From Megamerina dolium (lineage: Eukaryota > Arthropoda > Insecta > Diptera > Megamerinidae), in NCBI GenBank assembly GCA_963854835.1, contig OY978525.1, positions 31,395,253 through 31,459,252 of the forward strand: DNA of 64,000 bases, read 5' to 3'. A program made the translations under genes and the position numbers. Below are positions 12,611 through 24,879 of the stretch, in pieces; within the stretch, counting starts at the first letter, position 1, and each line of letters opens with the position of its first letter. The notes under the pieces were generated by a model. It did not search any database. It was not told the DNA's origin and saw only the letters and a list, made by a program, of their open reading frames with translations.

Positions 12611-14513
12611 TTTTTTATTTTGTATATATTATTTAAATCTTAATCCGTCGTCGGAATTCTGCCATCACCACTACAGTTCTTTTTAACCTCAAATCCCTTG
12701 GTTTTAACAATTTTTGCAGATTTTTCTGATGTGGAAATACAACCATGAATGTCCATCAAAAATCCATAAAATATGCCGACTACTCTTTTTCGTTGAATAC
12801 TCTAATTTCTATTTTGCGTCGCTGGTTGCCAAGCAGATTTTTTGTTAAAAATATATGCTTTGTATGACTGAAATGGAATCGTAAAAGTCGTACAAAGACT
12901 TGTGTCAGTGTTTTTTGCAAATGTCAGCCTACCCTGAAGGAAAAATTACTTCTCTAGAATGGATGGATCCACGTTCCGGAAGTACTCGACCACGCGGTCG
13001 ACCAAGGTTCATTCAACTCAACAGAAAACGGAAATGCTTTGCACGGGAATAAAGCAAAGCATTTTTGTTTTTTACTGCTACAACAACAACAAAGTAAAAA
13101 TTGCATGTAGCATCGTTTTCGTGTACGACAAGGTCTAATGTAAGACAACCTCTATAGCCCATTTTCGTCCGACGTGCCACCATACAAAGCATTAAGTGTC
13201 GTACGAAAAGGTGCCTCGTTGCGCTCAATGTGTTATAGGCGAAGTTTTATTGCTGAAATTGAATGGATTTTCTTCAGTAGCTTTTTATTTTGTCAAATGC
13301 ACTCTGTAACTTTGAAAATCCCTAGAGATAATGACGGAATATGTTATTCACAGCATCTTTTTCTGAAAGAAGAACTTCATTTTGTACAGGAATTTAGAAG
13401 ATAATACGTCGTTAAGACGTTCCTTGCAAAAAAATAAAAAAAAAACAATTACCTCAATACTATTTATAGCCTCTGTAATGCATCTGGGAACTCTTTTTCT
13501 TAGACTTTACAAAAAATATATATATTGGATATTCGATTCATTAAAGTACTCTAATTTATATTCATCACTAATATAGAATAATACTTGGCATGAGTACAAA
13601 GTAAAACTGTGAACCGCAAATGCAATGCAAACAACTTTAAAATTAAATAAATATTTACTTAACTGCAACACTACACATTAACCACTATCACCGCTATACT
13701 GATATTGCTACTACACTACACACTACAACATACCTACATATTATCACTATCATTCTGTGCAAAGATGGCAATATATGGTATAACAATACAACAACAAAAA
13801 CTTTACATACATATTTATCAAACACTTGAAATTAAAATCTAATTAAAAATTTCCCGCGTTTTATTATCAAAAAGAAAATATTTACTTTGATTTTATGCGG
13901 GCGTCACTTAGTACACACAATAGTATCGTATACATATATTCAATGTGTTATGTGGGTGAATTATAAGATTGTTGCTGTTGTTTTATAATATATATTGTAT
14001 ATAAAAATGTATACTTTATATAACTTGCTGTTGGCATAGTTGATTTCATTTATAAACATACATATAACTATGTGCCTCACTGGACGTGGCAAAGTAAGCA
14101 AATAGCAAATAGCAAGTAGCAAGTTTCAATTTGTGTCTTTTTGTGTTGTTATTACAGAACTAACAAAAAAAATTAGTTTGTAAATTTCTTACTTAAATTA
14201 GAACAAATGAAAGTTGTTCGTTGTCGAAAGTTAAAGTTATTTATGTGAAATTAATAATAGAAATAGTGGAAATGGTACTGGGAAGTACCTACAAGCCTAT
14301 GCAATGTAATCGTTTTATATAGTATTTATGTTGAAAGAAGTTTAGACTATCAGAAAAGGATTGAAAATCCATATTAAATTTTATGGCAACGAAATTTGAA
14401 TCAATACTGAATTTTATTAAAGAGAACATTTTAGATTGACTGAAATAGGGAAGAATATAGTAATTTTACTCGTACCCGTAGAGTCACCAGTACGTTCTGC
14501 CGTACTTCAGAGG

Positions 14514-15235
14514 TTAAATGGGTCCACCTGTGTGAGCGCGGTATTTCGAACGCTTTTTCGGGAATTTTCGTTAGGAGAACTAATTCGAAAATAAGAATAA
14601 AAGTTTTACGTTATTTTGAAGGTTTGTGCTTATATTTCAATTGTAAATTTTTAAAATAGTGTAATCCGAAGGCTTGTACTCATTAAGGGCGTTCAAAGTG
14701 ACCCCTTCAAAATGCAATACCGAAATTGTGGGCAAGATTCCGCTCGAACCAGTTATCTAAAACGCAAAAAGTAAAAAAAACAATTATTTCTGTTTATATC
14801 ATTGAGGTACTGAAGTAGGATTTTGACGAAAGTTTAAAAATTGAAGAAATGGCAGTTGTTTTTATAAAAATTATTCGTTTTCATGCTTTTTTTCGATATA
14901 AAAACTGCTGTAAAATTGAAAAAAAAAAAAACAATTTCGAAAAACCGCTACGTGGGTACCTTCAGTTATCTGTATTAATGAGTCTGTCAAAATTTCAAGT
15001 CAATTGGTTAAGTAGATTTTTTTTAATCCTGCCCACAAAATTCAAAAATATGGTTTCGAGAAAAACGCTTTCAAAGTTTGGAAACACAACAAAACTTTGT
15101 ATTATAGACTCACATTTAATCTGCAATACCAGGACCATAAACTTCCCCTCATCCTGTAGAAGCTCTCGTTAAAGATGCGAAAAATGTAAAAAAAAATCAA
15201 TTTTTCGAAAATTTTCAACAGGTGGACCCCCTTAA
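14514..15235. mobile_element. MITE flanked by TTAA (copy B)
   Basis: TTAA at 14514-14517 is followed by atgggtccacctgt. TTAA at 15232-15235 is preceded by acaggtggaccccc, giving 722 bp with ~14-bp inverted termini (two mismatches next to the left TTAA). The terminus TTAAGGGGGTC is the same as in the element at 1416-2259, while the next bases differ, so the two look like members of one superfamily. The 107-codon frame inside (14849-15172) has no recognisable protein features. Confidence 0.65.
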
Positions 15236-15296
15236 CGACATTTCAAACAGTACCGCCTGCCGTCAAGTGCTAGAAAATTAAAAAATTCACACACAA

Positions 15297-15350
15297 AAAA
15301 CGCTTTGAAAAAAGCTTTGTGGCAAAGCACTGTAAAAATGAAGTCACATG
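15297..15350 (+). mobile_element. SINE-like fragment
   Basis: The block ttgtggcaaagcactgtaa followed by aatgaagtcacatg resembles the middle of the SINE (acaaagcacagaaaaagtaatgtcac at 12452-12477). It is very short, so the assignment is tentative. Confidence 0.3.
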
Positions 15351-16267
15351 TAAAAATTCATCGTAAAAAGGAATGTAGGACAATATTTTATATGAAAAAA
15401 AACCGAAACGATGTTAAACTAATTGGACATTTCCTTTACGATGTTTCAACATAAATTTAACAATTTAAATGAAGCATTACAATGCAACGGCGATAATCTA
15501 ATATTTTTCTATGAGCAAGAATACATGAAAAAAAACTCTATTTTAGTAAGTGTGAAAGTTCAAACATCATTCTTAATCATTTTTCATGATCTGAGTTGCT
15601 TAGTGAACTTTGTTAATTAAACAAAATTTCAATGAAAAAGTAAAACTGCTTTCCTAATCATGTAAAATTCAGTATGTATTTGGGATGAAATTATTTTTCT
15701 TCGCTTTTTTTTAGCACATTTAAGTAAAAAACAATAACTAAATTTGAAAATTTAAATTTTTTAAAATCACATAAATGGAAACACTGGGTAATAGATCACC
15801 TCCTTGCCGTACTAAAATGCGTTAGTTTGTTATTTCCTTAATTCCTCCACCTTGCTTGATATTTTAATATTAATCGATGAGAGGTCTATAAGAATTTCGA
15901 AATTATAGAGGTCTTGGTGAGACTTATTCCTACAGCAGGCTAGCAATTGGACTATCCATTAAAGGTTTGCCTGCTCTTTGTCTACAAGGGTCGATCAATC
16001 GGTACCCGTGTTAGGAATGCTGATGTGCATTTTTAATAATCTCTTTATTTTTATAGCCTCATATTGCATGTCGGTGATAAGCTTTTCGTTAGAACCCATT
16101 TTTTCCCTCCGAGCCATTATTTTATTAAATACAGAAAGAAGTTAGCAGAAATGCCAGGTCTGGCGAAATTATTGAGCCTAATCTACAGTTGTGGTGATAC
16201 ATCACTTGTATCTTAACCAAATGCGGCCGTCTCTCCTTAAATTTCGTATCAGATTAATCCAATAATT

Positions 16268-16570
16268 GTGGGTGCCGTGGTTAGTGCGTTGGCCTTTTGC
16301 TTTTTAGGTCGTGGGTTTAAATCCCGGCTGAAGCATAACAAAATTTGATATCGGAAAGATTTTTCTTTCGAACGGTACCCACCTGCCGGAAAGAAATGGA
16401 AATTGGTTCTGGCGTTCGGAACCGACTAATGTAAGTAGGTCTCTTCTAATGCTGCCCAAATTTAACACGCACAACATTATTGGAAGAGAAGCTCAGTGGT
16501 ATCACAATGGGCTTTCTGGCCTAAGTGAGTACTCTCAGAGAGAGGGCAGCCACATAACTTAACCTAACCT
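16268..16570 (+). mobile_element. tRNA-derived SINE (copy C, most complete 3' end)
   Basis: The tRNA-like head gtgccgtggttagtgcgttg is followed by a B-box-like gtgggtttaaatcccggc. The shared body comes next: ctgaagcataacaaaattt, gatatcggaaagatttttct, ttcggaaccgactaatgtaa, and attattggaagagaagctca. The end reads ggcagccacataacttaacc-taacct. It supplies the reference for the 3' half found reversed at 5915-6100. Confidence 0.75.
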
Positions 16571-17023
16571 AATCCAATAATTCCGCATAGTAATGGACCA
16601 TTATTGTTTTTCCTCTCAGCAAAAAGTCGATAATAATTATTCTCTTCGACTGCCACAGAAATCATCTACATGCTCTCTCCACCTAATTAAATTGTCATTA
16701 TAGTCTTTGGAGTAGATTCAACCCGTAGTGCCGGAATTAAAACAAAAACTCTGTGGTTTCCCTCCAAAGGCGGATTGAAATTTATTGGAACTCGGATAGC
16801 GATAAGTCGATTTAACGTAGCGATGATTGCCGAGACGTCGTGTGTTATTTGAATTATTAGTGAAAGATTATCCAATTATCAGACATGCATTCTTTCGAGC
16901 ATTTTCTGCTATTTTAGGATATCAATCACCATATACTGAAGCCATACTTAGTTTGGTGATTTGCTTCATTTGAAACGACATTGTCGAAATAAAAGCTTCA
17001 ATATCACATCAGGGGGTAGCCAG

Positions 17024-17130
17024 GGGGATCAGGGAGATAGATCCCCTCGGCTGATGGAATGTTAAAAAAGAAAAAGAATAATGTATAGATATTTAAAAAT
17101 CATTCATTAAAATGTTTTTTCTTATACATG
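17024..17130 (+). repeat. Dispersed repeat pair, copy 1
   Basis: The blocks gatggaatgttaaaaaagaa, tatagatatttaaaaatcat, tcattaaaatgttttttctt and atacatg recur in the same order at 43325-43435. The first copy has ggggatc-rich flank, the second a ttatcccccc-rich flank. The transposon type is unknown. Confidence 0.5.
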
Positions 17131-17708
17131 TTTATAAATTGTACTGTTACCAATTCATATTTTTCTAATTTCAAGCACAAGAAGCTCTGATCAATCTCAA
17201 GGATCATACGCATAGTGTATACGTAAGCATATACATACTCGTACATGTATAGTATATGGCATATTACATATTTTGGTCATACACATGAACGTTATTGCAT
17301 ACACAATTACGACAAATTACTATGCCAATATCAAGAAATTAGACAAAAATATTTCTCTATATGGACTATGCATCTCTAATAGAATACTATTTGTATATAT
17401 TTAATAGATAATTACAATGATGATGATGATAATCCTATATGCACAAATCGACAAATCGAGTTACATTTAAAATGTGCAATTGAATCAAATAGTTGACAGT
17501 AAGACTACTTCAACTTGTTATCGATTTGCCACAATGGGATATCCATTAATTTAATAGACTGATATTTGAAGTATCTATCTATGTATACTATTGTGTATAT
17601 TTAATTAATTTATAATGTTTGAACTTTTAAATGATTAATTTTATAATTGAAAATATCAATTCTTAAATTAATTTAATTCATCTCCATTTTTAATTCTTTC
17701 TTTTATAG

Positions 17709-17869
17709 ATGGTGCCCACACAACAATTATCAAGATTATCCAATCTCACATATTTATCGTTAAGTGGTAATCGTTTTACTTATTTGTCAGCTGTTGCATT
17801 TTTAAATTTATTTCATTTACGTGAATTACATTTAAATCGTCTGGATCGTTTAAATCGTATTGATTCCAG
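17709..17869 (+). CDS. LRR membrane protein, middle exon
   Basis: This 161-nt exon encodes MVPTQQLSRLSNL, TYLSLSGNRFTYLSAVAFLN and FHLRELHLNRLDRLNRIDS plus two bases (AG) of a split codon. It is framed by an acceptor (tctttcttttatag) and a donor (CCAG then GTAAGT). Joined to the exon ending at 459 it completes one 24-residue LRR, adds another, and leaves a third that is finished by the exon at 45265 (IDS-R-AFIDNTHLQSL). Both the reading frame and the repeat spacing are preserved across the two junctions, which is strong evidence that all three exons belong to one gene. The ATG at its first codon is internal, not a start. Confidence 0.9.
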
Positions 17870-18233
17870 GTAAGTGACTTTATATGTACATTGAATAAGA
17901 ATAATTTATTTAAACATTCATAAATAAATTATATAAAAAATATAAATTATATACAAGAAATAAATCGAAGCAATAGGAAGTGATGTGGCAATCAATCCCA
18001 TGAAAATTCATACTTTTTGGTTATCGAACAATGGCAATTGATTTTTGCATTGATATTTGTACGAAAACATTATTCATTCAGCCTTGGTACTAAGTAAATA
18101 TCAAATGAACATAGAGCAATCAAAACTTTGAAGGAAATATTTTTGCTACTGATTCTATTTTGAATTTCCAAAATATTTCAAATTCAATTATTTTGTACAA
18201 ATATTATGCAAATATGACAAAGAATAGAAGTTA

Positions 18234-18701
18234 CGAATGCGGTCCCAGAACTACCCATCCTGACATATAGATGGCGACAGTAGTTTGGTGAAAAGTGGCA
18301 ACCTTATAAAGCATATGTTTTATGTTTCAAGGCGCAACGTTGTTTAGTGTTTCTTTTTTGGAGCCAGTGAATTTGTAAACATGGAAAAAATTGGTAACTG
18401 TTATGTAATTTAATACTTTCATTTGAAAGGCCTCAGTCTAACGAATATTAAAGCCGAACTAGACTCTACTCTGGGGAAGTATGTTGCGTCTGTTTTTTGG
18501 AATGCACGTAGGATAATTTTTATTGATTATCTTCAAAAAGGAAAAACTATCAACGGCGACAACCAATGCTAATTTGTTGCAGCATTTAAGTGATCAAATT
18601 AAAGAACGGCCATATTTGGCGAAAAAGAAAGAAAAAAGAAAATTTTTCCCAAATTTGTTGTATTTTCTTTATTAGGTCGGGTAGTTCTGGGACCGCCCTC
18701 G
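18234..18701 (+). mobile_element. Internally deleted mariner element
   Basis: It has terminal inverted repeats: cgaatgcggtcccagaacta at the left, inverse gtagttctgggaccgccctcg at the right with two mismatches. It is flanked by TA at 18232-18233 and 18702-18703, giving a 468-bp element. Inside is a plus-strand remnant of a mariner transposase: MEKIGNCYVI then a stop, FHLKGLSLTNIKAELDSTLG, then a jump to VASVFWNARRIIFIDYLQKG and HLSDQIKERPYLAKKK. Most of the DNA-binding domain, the first catalytic motif and the C-terminal third are deleted. The preserved ends mean it could have been mobilised in trans by an autonomous relative. Confidence 0.85.
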
Positions 18702-18749
18702 TATATCACAAATAGCGCACATCTAGGCATTTAGTGAGACATAGGAAGT

Positions 18750-20060
18750 AAGCAAGAGAGAGAGAGGCCAATTACACACCAATTACAATTGAAGTGGTCC
18801 TCGAGTAAGGTGTTCCTAATTGTGGAGACATAATTTCAGATAGAACATACTCGTAATTTTCATAAGAAAACTATTACATTTTTATATACTTACACTAACA
18901 GATTATTACACCATCTCACAAAAAAAAAATATATACGAGATCTGCAGAGTACTTTTGAAACCAGTTACAATTGAATCGGTCTTCAAGTAAGGTGTTAGGG
19001 ATCAATTCTTAATGAATTGGAAAAGCAGAGAGCAATTGCAATGAAATTATCCCTAAGGCATTGAAATGTATGATAAACTTTCACTATCTCTTCCACCCTA
19101 ACATTTTCCTAACAATACATTTACCCTGTATCTACATCCCAATTGAAAAAACATGAATTTTGCAGAGGAGCCTTGCCAAAAAGTACAGATAAGGTGAAAT
19201 TATATTCCAGAGCAATAATCACCGCTAGTGTGATGAAGCTTTCTTTAAAATGGACGTTCTTATACAATTAAAAGAACATTAATTTTGTAGGGCAGCCCTA
19301 CTAATTGGTGTAGATAGGGTGTACATGTATTTTGGGGAAATGTTGGATCAGAAGAATTAATGGGATTTAATCACCTTTCTAAGGACAATTCTTGCCTGTG
19401 GAAGATGGCGCACCCTAAAATTCATAGAACGTGACTACTCTGGCCCGTCGAACATCCTACATTTATTTATTTATTTTTATTTCTTGGAGCTGTTTAATCA
19501 AAACCTACTCGAGATTATGATTTTTAAACATTTTCGTTAGTACTCTGTATTTTGGGTCGCTGATTCAAATCCGTATTGGAATTTCTGCCATCATCTTTCG
19601 AGCCCCCTCAAAAGAAAAAAAAAAGAAAATAACCAATCGATATTTTTTTTAAAGAAGAAAGACGCTTGAGGGATATTGCATAAATCGGTCTGCGGTTTCA
19701 AATTTAGCGGCCTAGAATCTATAAAATGTAACTACTGTGGTACATCGGACCTATATTTTTTTTAGTGAGCTGTGTGATGGCGGAAATTCGACGGTTTCGA
19801 ATAAAGGGACCCAAAATCTATTATATGTTACTACTGTAGTCCATAAGACATCCTAATTTTATTTTATGGTGAGTTGTCCAATCAAAACCTTTCCTGGATT
19901 CCGCATTGTAACAAATTTAAAGTGGTCCTCCAAAGTCCGGAACATAGATTTCTCCATGCACCAATTGTGAATCATTTTTCGTTTCTTCTTGTGGGGTAAT
20001 TTTTGGCATTGCCGACACAGTAATTTAGTAACCAGTTCCAAATTAGTCTAAAATTAATGT
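18750..20060 (+). repeat. Degenerate ~150-bp repeat region
   Basis: Blocks recur in several diverged forms: aattttgcagaggagccttg, aattttgtagggcagcccta, and ccaccctaacattttcctaa followed by atttaccctgtatctac. The same vocabulary appears in the regions at 27180-27790 and 43490-45130. The 60-codon frame on the minus strand at 19859-20041 is not supported as a gene. Confidence 0.45.
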
Positions 20061-20641
20061 TTGTGGGGACAATTGCATCTGTATTCTAATTCGTAGTCAA
20101 AAAAATATTTCTATTTCTCTGAGAAATTATATTTTATGATATGTAGTCGAAATTTGGGGTTTTTCGAAACTATTGCTAGTTCATACGCAGTTATCGGATT
20201 TTCAGCATTTCACACTTATACATATATCTGAAGTAAGTTTTGATAGATATACGAATATTTTAAAATAAATTTTTTTTTAATATATGATAACCACCCGAAA
20301 ACAATTCCGAGTCTAGCTATAATCAAATTTATTGTTGTTTCATTCACTGTCTATGCAATCTAAGACTATAACTCTTACTTACTTGACATACATATTTCTA
20401 CATATAAATAAAGTAGTATATATACAATTGTTTAAGCCTACATAAACTTCGAGGTCATTACCATCATCAGTATTAGCATCATCATCATCACCCTTATTAT
20501 TATTATCGTCATAAGCATTATCATTTCATTTGCAATACAAGTCAATTTTTGTTTCTATGAAACTGACATACAAATTGAAAACAACAACAAAAACTTTCAA
20601 TGAAATTTGTTAATGTAAATATAGTCAAGTATACATATATA

Positions 20642-21164
20642 CCAGGTGTACAAGCTTAAATCCACTGTTTTTCGGTAAAAAAAATCCCATGTCTCGTAAA
20701 CGTATGGAAATGGCTTGTTGAGTAACACTTAACTGTTCGGCAAGCATTTTTTGCGATTGGGTGTCGTCCTTATCCAAAAGAGCCTGCCAATCATGGTCCT
20801 CAACTTTTCTGGGTCTATTTTCACGCTTCTTGTCACTCAAGTCAAATGGCCTTCTTTGAACCGACGAAACCAGCCTCTGCAAGTGGTTTCCGATAGCGCA
20901 CTGTCATCATAGACCTCCACAAGTATTCGATGCGACTCAGCAGCAGATTTCTTCAAATTGAAGCAAAAAAGTAGAGCTTCCCGCATATGCTCTTTTTCTG
21001 GCACGAAACTTGATATAATTATACGAAGAAAAATGTGTGTTGTTGTATGAAATCACTGATGATGTTTACTAATTGATGTAAACAGATGTCGAACTTATAA
21101 AAATTAGCTCAATATGCTCACTAACACCATCTACGAGCGAAAGGATTTAAGCTTGTACACCTGG
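20642..21164 (-). mobile_element. Internally deleted mariner element with intact inverted repeats
   Basis: It has perfect inverted repeats of 22 bp beginning ccaggtgtacaagcttaaat at 20642 and ending with the inverse at 21164. TA duplications lie at 20640-20641 and 21165-21166. The element is 523 bp, against about 1.3 kb for a full mariner. The minus strand encodes the N-terminal DNA-binding part: MREALLFCFNLKKSAAESHR, TTCRGWFRRFKEG, a frameshift, then PFDLSDKKRENRPRKVEDHD, TQSQKMLAEQLSVTQQAISI and RLRDMGFF. After that the sequence jumps to the 3' end. All three catalytic regions are deleted. It is non-autonomous but looks transposition-competent at its ends. Confidence 0.88.
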
Positions 21165-22189
21165 TATACTCTTACAATCTCATATACATATATAGTATAT
21201 ATAAACGTACGTATTGAAAGGCGTATATGGCGTGCGTGTGAAAAATGTAGTATACGCCTAAAATTATGCTAAATATATACTTCGAGTGGCAATGTGAGAA
21301 AGCGAAACAGCACATTTATTGATGTTCTATTTGAACATTTTAGCATACATTTTGGGCGAATAGAAATGTACAATTTAGATTTTGTTTTCAAAATTACTTA
21401 AGCATTTTCTTTGATTTGAAATGATTATTACTCGTAGTACAAGGCGGAGTAGAGAAGTTGTTGTAAATGTGTAGCTAAGTATTTTACATATTTGAAAGCA
21501 ATTTGAAAGCAATTTACAAAATCAAATTACAAAATACAAGTAACTACGCATATGTATTTGCGTATTAAAGTACTTACATTAACAGTACATATGTACGTAC
21601 ATGACTATAAGTCCCTATATAGTACGTACATACAAATGCCATGAATTGTTTCTTTATTTCTCCTGATTTATTGCTATCGTTTACATACTTATGTATGATA
21701 ATTGTATTGTTTTGATAGCAATCGAAACGAGTTGTATTACAAAGTATTGTAAATGCTTCCGGTTTCATCAAATTTGATGGCTTCAGTTCAATTTTGAATT
21801 GAACGTAGATGTAATTAGATGTCAGGGTATGTAAATAATAAATATTGTAATACATATGTATTATGGAAAAATCAATAAAATTGTACAATAAAATTTTGCA
21901 TATAAATCATAAAGAAAATTTGGCTATCAACTGAGTGACAGACTTGAATCATAAGTGAATAATAACTAGAACAGATGTTGAGGAATGTTAACAAAATTTG
22001 ACAAGTGCTAACTATAATTTAAGAGATTAGAGACCATTGCCATCGGGCAATTGCTATGTCAACATGGGGCAAGCAAATTACTATATGCGAAATTTTGTAA
22101 AGATTTTGATGCATCAGAAATTTGTTCATATTCCACTTATGAGGACCATATTTAGTATATTAATAAGTCTTTGTAAGACTTAAGACCGT

Positions 22190-22375
22190 AGGTGCCGTAG
22201 CTCAGTGGTTAGTGTGTTGGCCTTCTGATCTGTAGGTTGTGGGTTAAATCCCCGGCTGAAGCATAACAAATTTAATATCGAAAAGATTTTTCTTTCGAAC
22301 GGTATCTACCTGTCGACAAGCAATTGGGAAAGCTCAGAAAAAGTGATGTCGCGAGAGTTCTGCGACATCACGAGT
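22190..22375 (+). mobile_element. tRNA-derived SINE (copy D, best head)
   Basis: This copy has the clearest polymerase III promoter. An A box TAGCTCAGTGG lies at 22198-22208 and a B-box-like GGTTAAATCCC near 22242-22252. The body blocks cggctgaagcataacaaatt, aatatcgaaaagatttttct and ttcgaacggtatctacctg follow. The 3' half is replaced after about 22375 by sequence of the ~150-bp repeat type, so it is 3'-truncated. I read it as a SINE head, not a tRNA gene, because the rest of a cloverleaf is not evident. Confidence 0.75.
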
Positions 22376-22620
22376 AACGCCCACTATTTCGCGTAGCTCT
22401 TATGCAAAGAAACTACTATAGTCAAACTGAATAATGTCGTTATTTTCATCTCAAAAATAGCGTTCAGTCAACAATATTTATTATGCTCTTCTTTTTCTAA
22501 GTAGTTCAAAGCTTACTGAAAAATCAACGTGTTACGCCCACTATTTCATATAGGTGCCATACAAAGTGACTACTTTCACTCGCAAAATTATATTAAAATA
22601 TTATCTTGAAAAATGAGTAT
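22376..22620 (-). repeat. ~150-bp repeat units (cgcccactatt type)
   Basis: The blocks acgcccactatttcgcgtag and acgcccactatttcatatag, near 22378 and 22534, are about 156 bp apart. The second is followed by gccatacaaagtgactac. They match the gggcgtgg and tttgtatgg units of the elements at 50195 and 57463 in reverse orientation. Confidence 0.5.
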
Positions 22621-23099
22621 ACGACAGTTATATTCGCTTCATTAGTTCATATTTTATTATTAATGTAATAGATGGAAAAATAGAAAATGGATTTCTTTTT
22701 ACTACACCTTTATACATCGACTTCCAACCCTTGAAGCATCCAGTTATTAAATTCACATCGAAAATGACAGATCGTTGACTTTAATTCTGCACCCCGATTG
22801 AATCTTGTAGGCATACAACGCCCTTTGCGCAACATCTTCCACAAAGATGAATTTGGATCATTATTAACACTCGCTTTAACGGCGCTGATATCTCTTTCTT
22901 CATCTCATGGATGGATGGAAGTACAAAAGAGTAAATTGAGCGTGAACGTTTTCAATTGTGTTGGAGGAATAGTCAGTCGCCTCAATAGGCCAATTATGTA
23001 TGCACTGAATTGGAAAAATTGCTCTGTGAGTATTTATTATGGAATACTGATTTTTAAATGAATTTCCACAATTTGGAAACGCTGCTTGCATATAAAGTA

Positions 23100-23470
23100 A
23101 TTGCATGTAATTCCTCTTAGTAGCGGTACAGTGAAGGCAAAGGTCGAAGATTGGATAAGAAAACTCCATCTCAGGAGATATGAGAGGTTGTCCACTTGTA
23201 GACAGGCAAAGGCCTCGTTAAGGCTACCAAGGGCCAGTGAATCGTCGAACGTTCTCAGTCTAGGACGGTTAACTCTGAGCTGGTTGACTGCATTAATATC
23301 TGGTACCACTTAAGCAAGATGTGTCTTGTTGAAGGGGAGGATGCTGATATTTGCAGATTATCCATGGAAGGAGAGGCAGAGACAGCGGCAGCACATAGCT
23401 TGCCAGTGTCCTGCATTGGCAAAATATGCTTGAAATAACTAGTGATGTTATTATGAGGACGGAAGTAGAA
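23100..23470 (+). mobile_element. Non-LTR retrotransposon fragment (post-RNase H region)
   Basis: The plus strand reads CRQAKASLRLPRASESSNVL, then LGRLTLSWLTALISGTT. After a frame change it reads CLVEGEDADICRLSMEGEAE and TAAAHSLPVSCIGK. This matches the zinc-knuckle-like C-terminal segment found after the RNase H domain in R1/LOA-type insect retrotransposons (CRQAK, then a GLLTGH-like block, then C-x2-C with an EEET-x-H-x-L-C-x-C block). It is frameshifted and lacks the rest of the element. It differs from the other LINE fragments in this window. Confidence 0.6.
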
Positions 23471-23579
23471 GAATTCTGCAACTAAACAAGTACATAACAG
23501 ACGATTTGTGGGACGAAAAGGGACCCAGATAATAGTGGTCTGATTCGGCTAAAACATATAATAATAATTGAATGATGAA

Positions 23580-24060
23580 TACTGAAAAAAAGGCGTTATC
23601 TTCCTATTTTTTCCAATATAGAGATTCTATTTTTCATATAGCTACTATACAAAGTTACTGCTATAATAGGCTCAATAATGATGCTATATCTTTTTAAACA
23701 ATTACTATAAGACAATCAAATTTAATTGAAAAGTTCATATTTTAGTACTTAAAATTTTAATACAAAATGGGCGTGCCACTCCTACTTATTGGTATAGCTT
23801 CCATACAAATTTACTGTGTTAATGGACTCAGTGACGTTTAATGTCCGTGTTTAATGTCCGCACCCATGTAATAATGGTTGATTATTTTATGATAAGTGGG
23901 CGTATTACGCCTATTTTTTGTACCTTTCATACAAAATATTTAATTTTAATTAATTTTACTCAAATATTACTATGTTATATGGCAAATTTTAATTATTTAC
24001 TAGGATATCTGTTTAGTTTACAGTTGAGAGACGTGATACGTCCACTTTAAACAAATTTTT
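23580..24060 (-). repeat. ~150-bp repeat units, reverse orientation
   Basis: It contains atagctactatacaaagtta near 23637, gcgtgccactcctactt with tagcttccatacaaattta near 23770-23810, and gcgtattacgcctatttttt with cctttcatacaaaatat near 23900-23940. The spacings are close to 150 bp, as in the neighbouring arrays. Confidence 0.5.
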
Positions 24061-24879
24061 GTTGTGTTAAGTGGCTCCATAACTAATAACAAATAACATA
24101 TATCCACTTGCTACACTTAAACCAAAATGTTGAACCTACTTTTGTAAAAAATGAAGCACTGTGACTCGTACATAGTCTTTCAATTCAATTTTGTTTAAAT
24201 GTTTCTTTTTCTATAATTTGTGTGAGGATATAATATGACTGCACCTATCAGTATCGTACTTAGTGACAATTTAACTACTTTTAAATTGTGCTGTGCTTAC
24301 GAGTGTATGCCAAATCGTTTCCTATTGTTATTGTTATGATTTCTATTCCTGCATTATTGTTCTATTCTATTGTTACCACTGCTACTAGAGCTGTGTGAAT
24401 AATTAAATAATTTAAACTCGCTATTATCCTTAGTAAAGCATACAATATGTAATTGAACAATAACAAGAGTACAATAAGCTCATTTACAGGATTGATATAA
24501 TATGTGTATATACCTAAAGTTGCTGTCTAACGCAGAAATTTTTGAGTCATGTTTGTATTTGTATAATAATGTTGATAAATTTAAGCTAATATACCTCTGT
24601 AGCTATATATGTATTGAAATATTTATGCTAGCATGCCGTGGAATGCAAAACATCTAAATTGTTGAATTTATTACAAAACTGTATATTAAACATGTAGATG
24701 TCTATCTGTATACAACATGAATAATTTACTAATTAATTGATCAGTTTCTATTAAAATTGTTCACATATCTGTTTATATTAGCATTCACATTCTCTACTCA
24801 ATTTTCACTAACAGATGAACCAACACATGCACATGATTCCATGTGTACCTTTGCACATTTGCGCATGAAAACTTGATAC

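Larger units (their letters stand above)
460..17708 (+). other. Intron 1 of the LRR gene (17.2 kb)
   Basis: It is bounded by the donor GTGAGT at 460 and an acceptor with a pyrimidine-rich tract ending in TATAG at 17708. Inside are a TTAA-flanked MITE, a LINE fragment, a fold-back repeat, SINE copies, a mariner relic and a tandem array of ~155-bp units, all listed separately. I see no recognisable gene in 2260-3120, 3671-4849, 6101-7340, 8721-10880, 12611-14513 or 16575-17020. These are AT-rich sequence with short simple repeats such as (AAC)n at 6275-6297 and 6372-6395 and (GT)n near 4571-4587. Confidence 0.85.

Noticed and set aside
16555..16572. Telomere-like TTAACCTAACCTAA
   Set aside because: Only two or three units at a SINE tail, seen again at 5914-5930. 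Higher flies lack simple TTAGG telomeres.
22190..22262. Possible tRNA gene
   Set aside because: A and B boxes are present, but the sequence continues into a dispersed SINE body seen at several other places, and the cloverleaf is not convincing.
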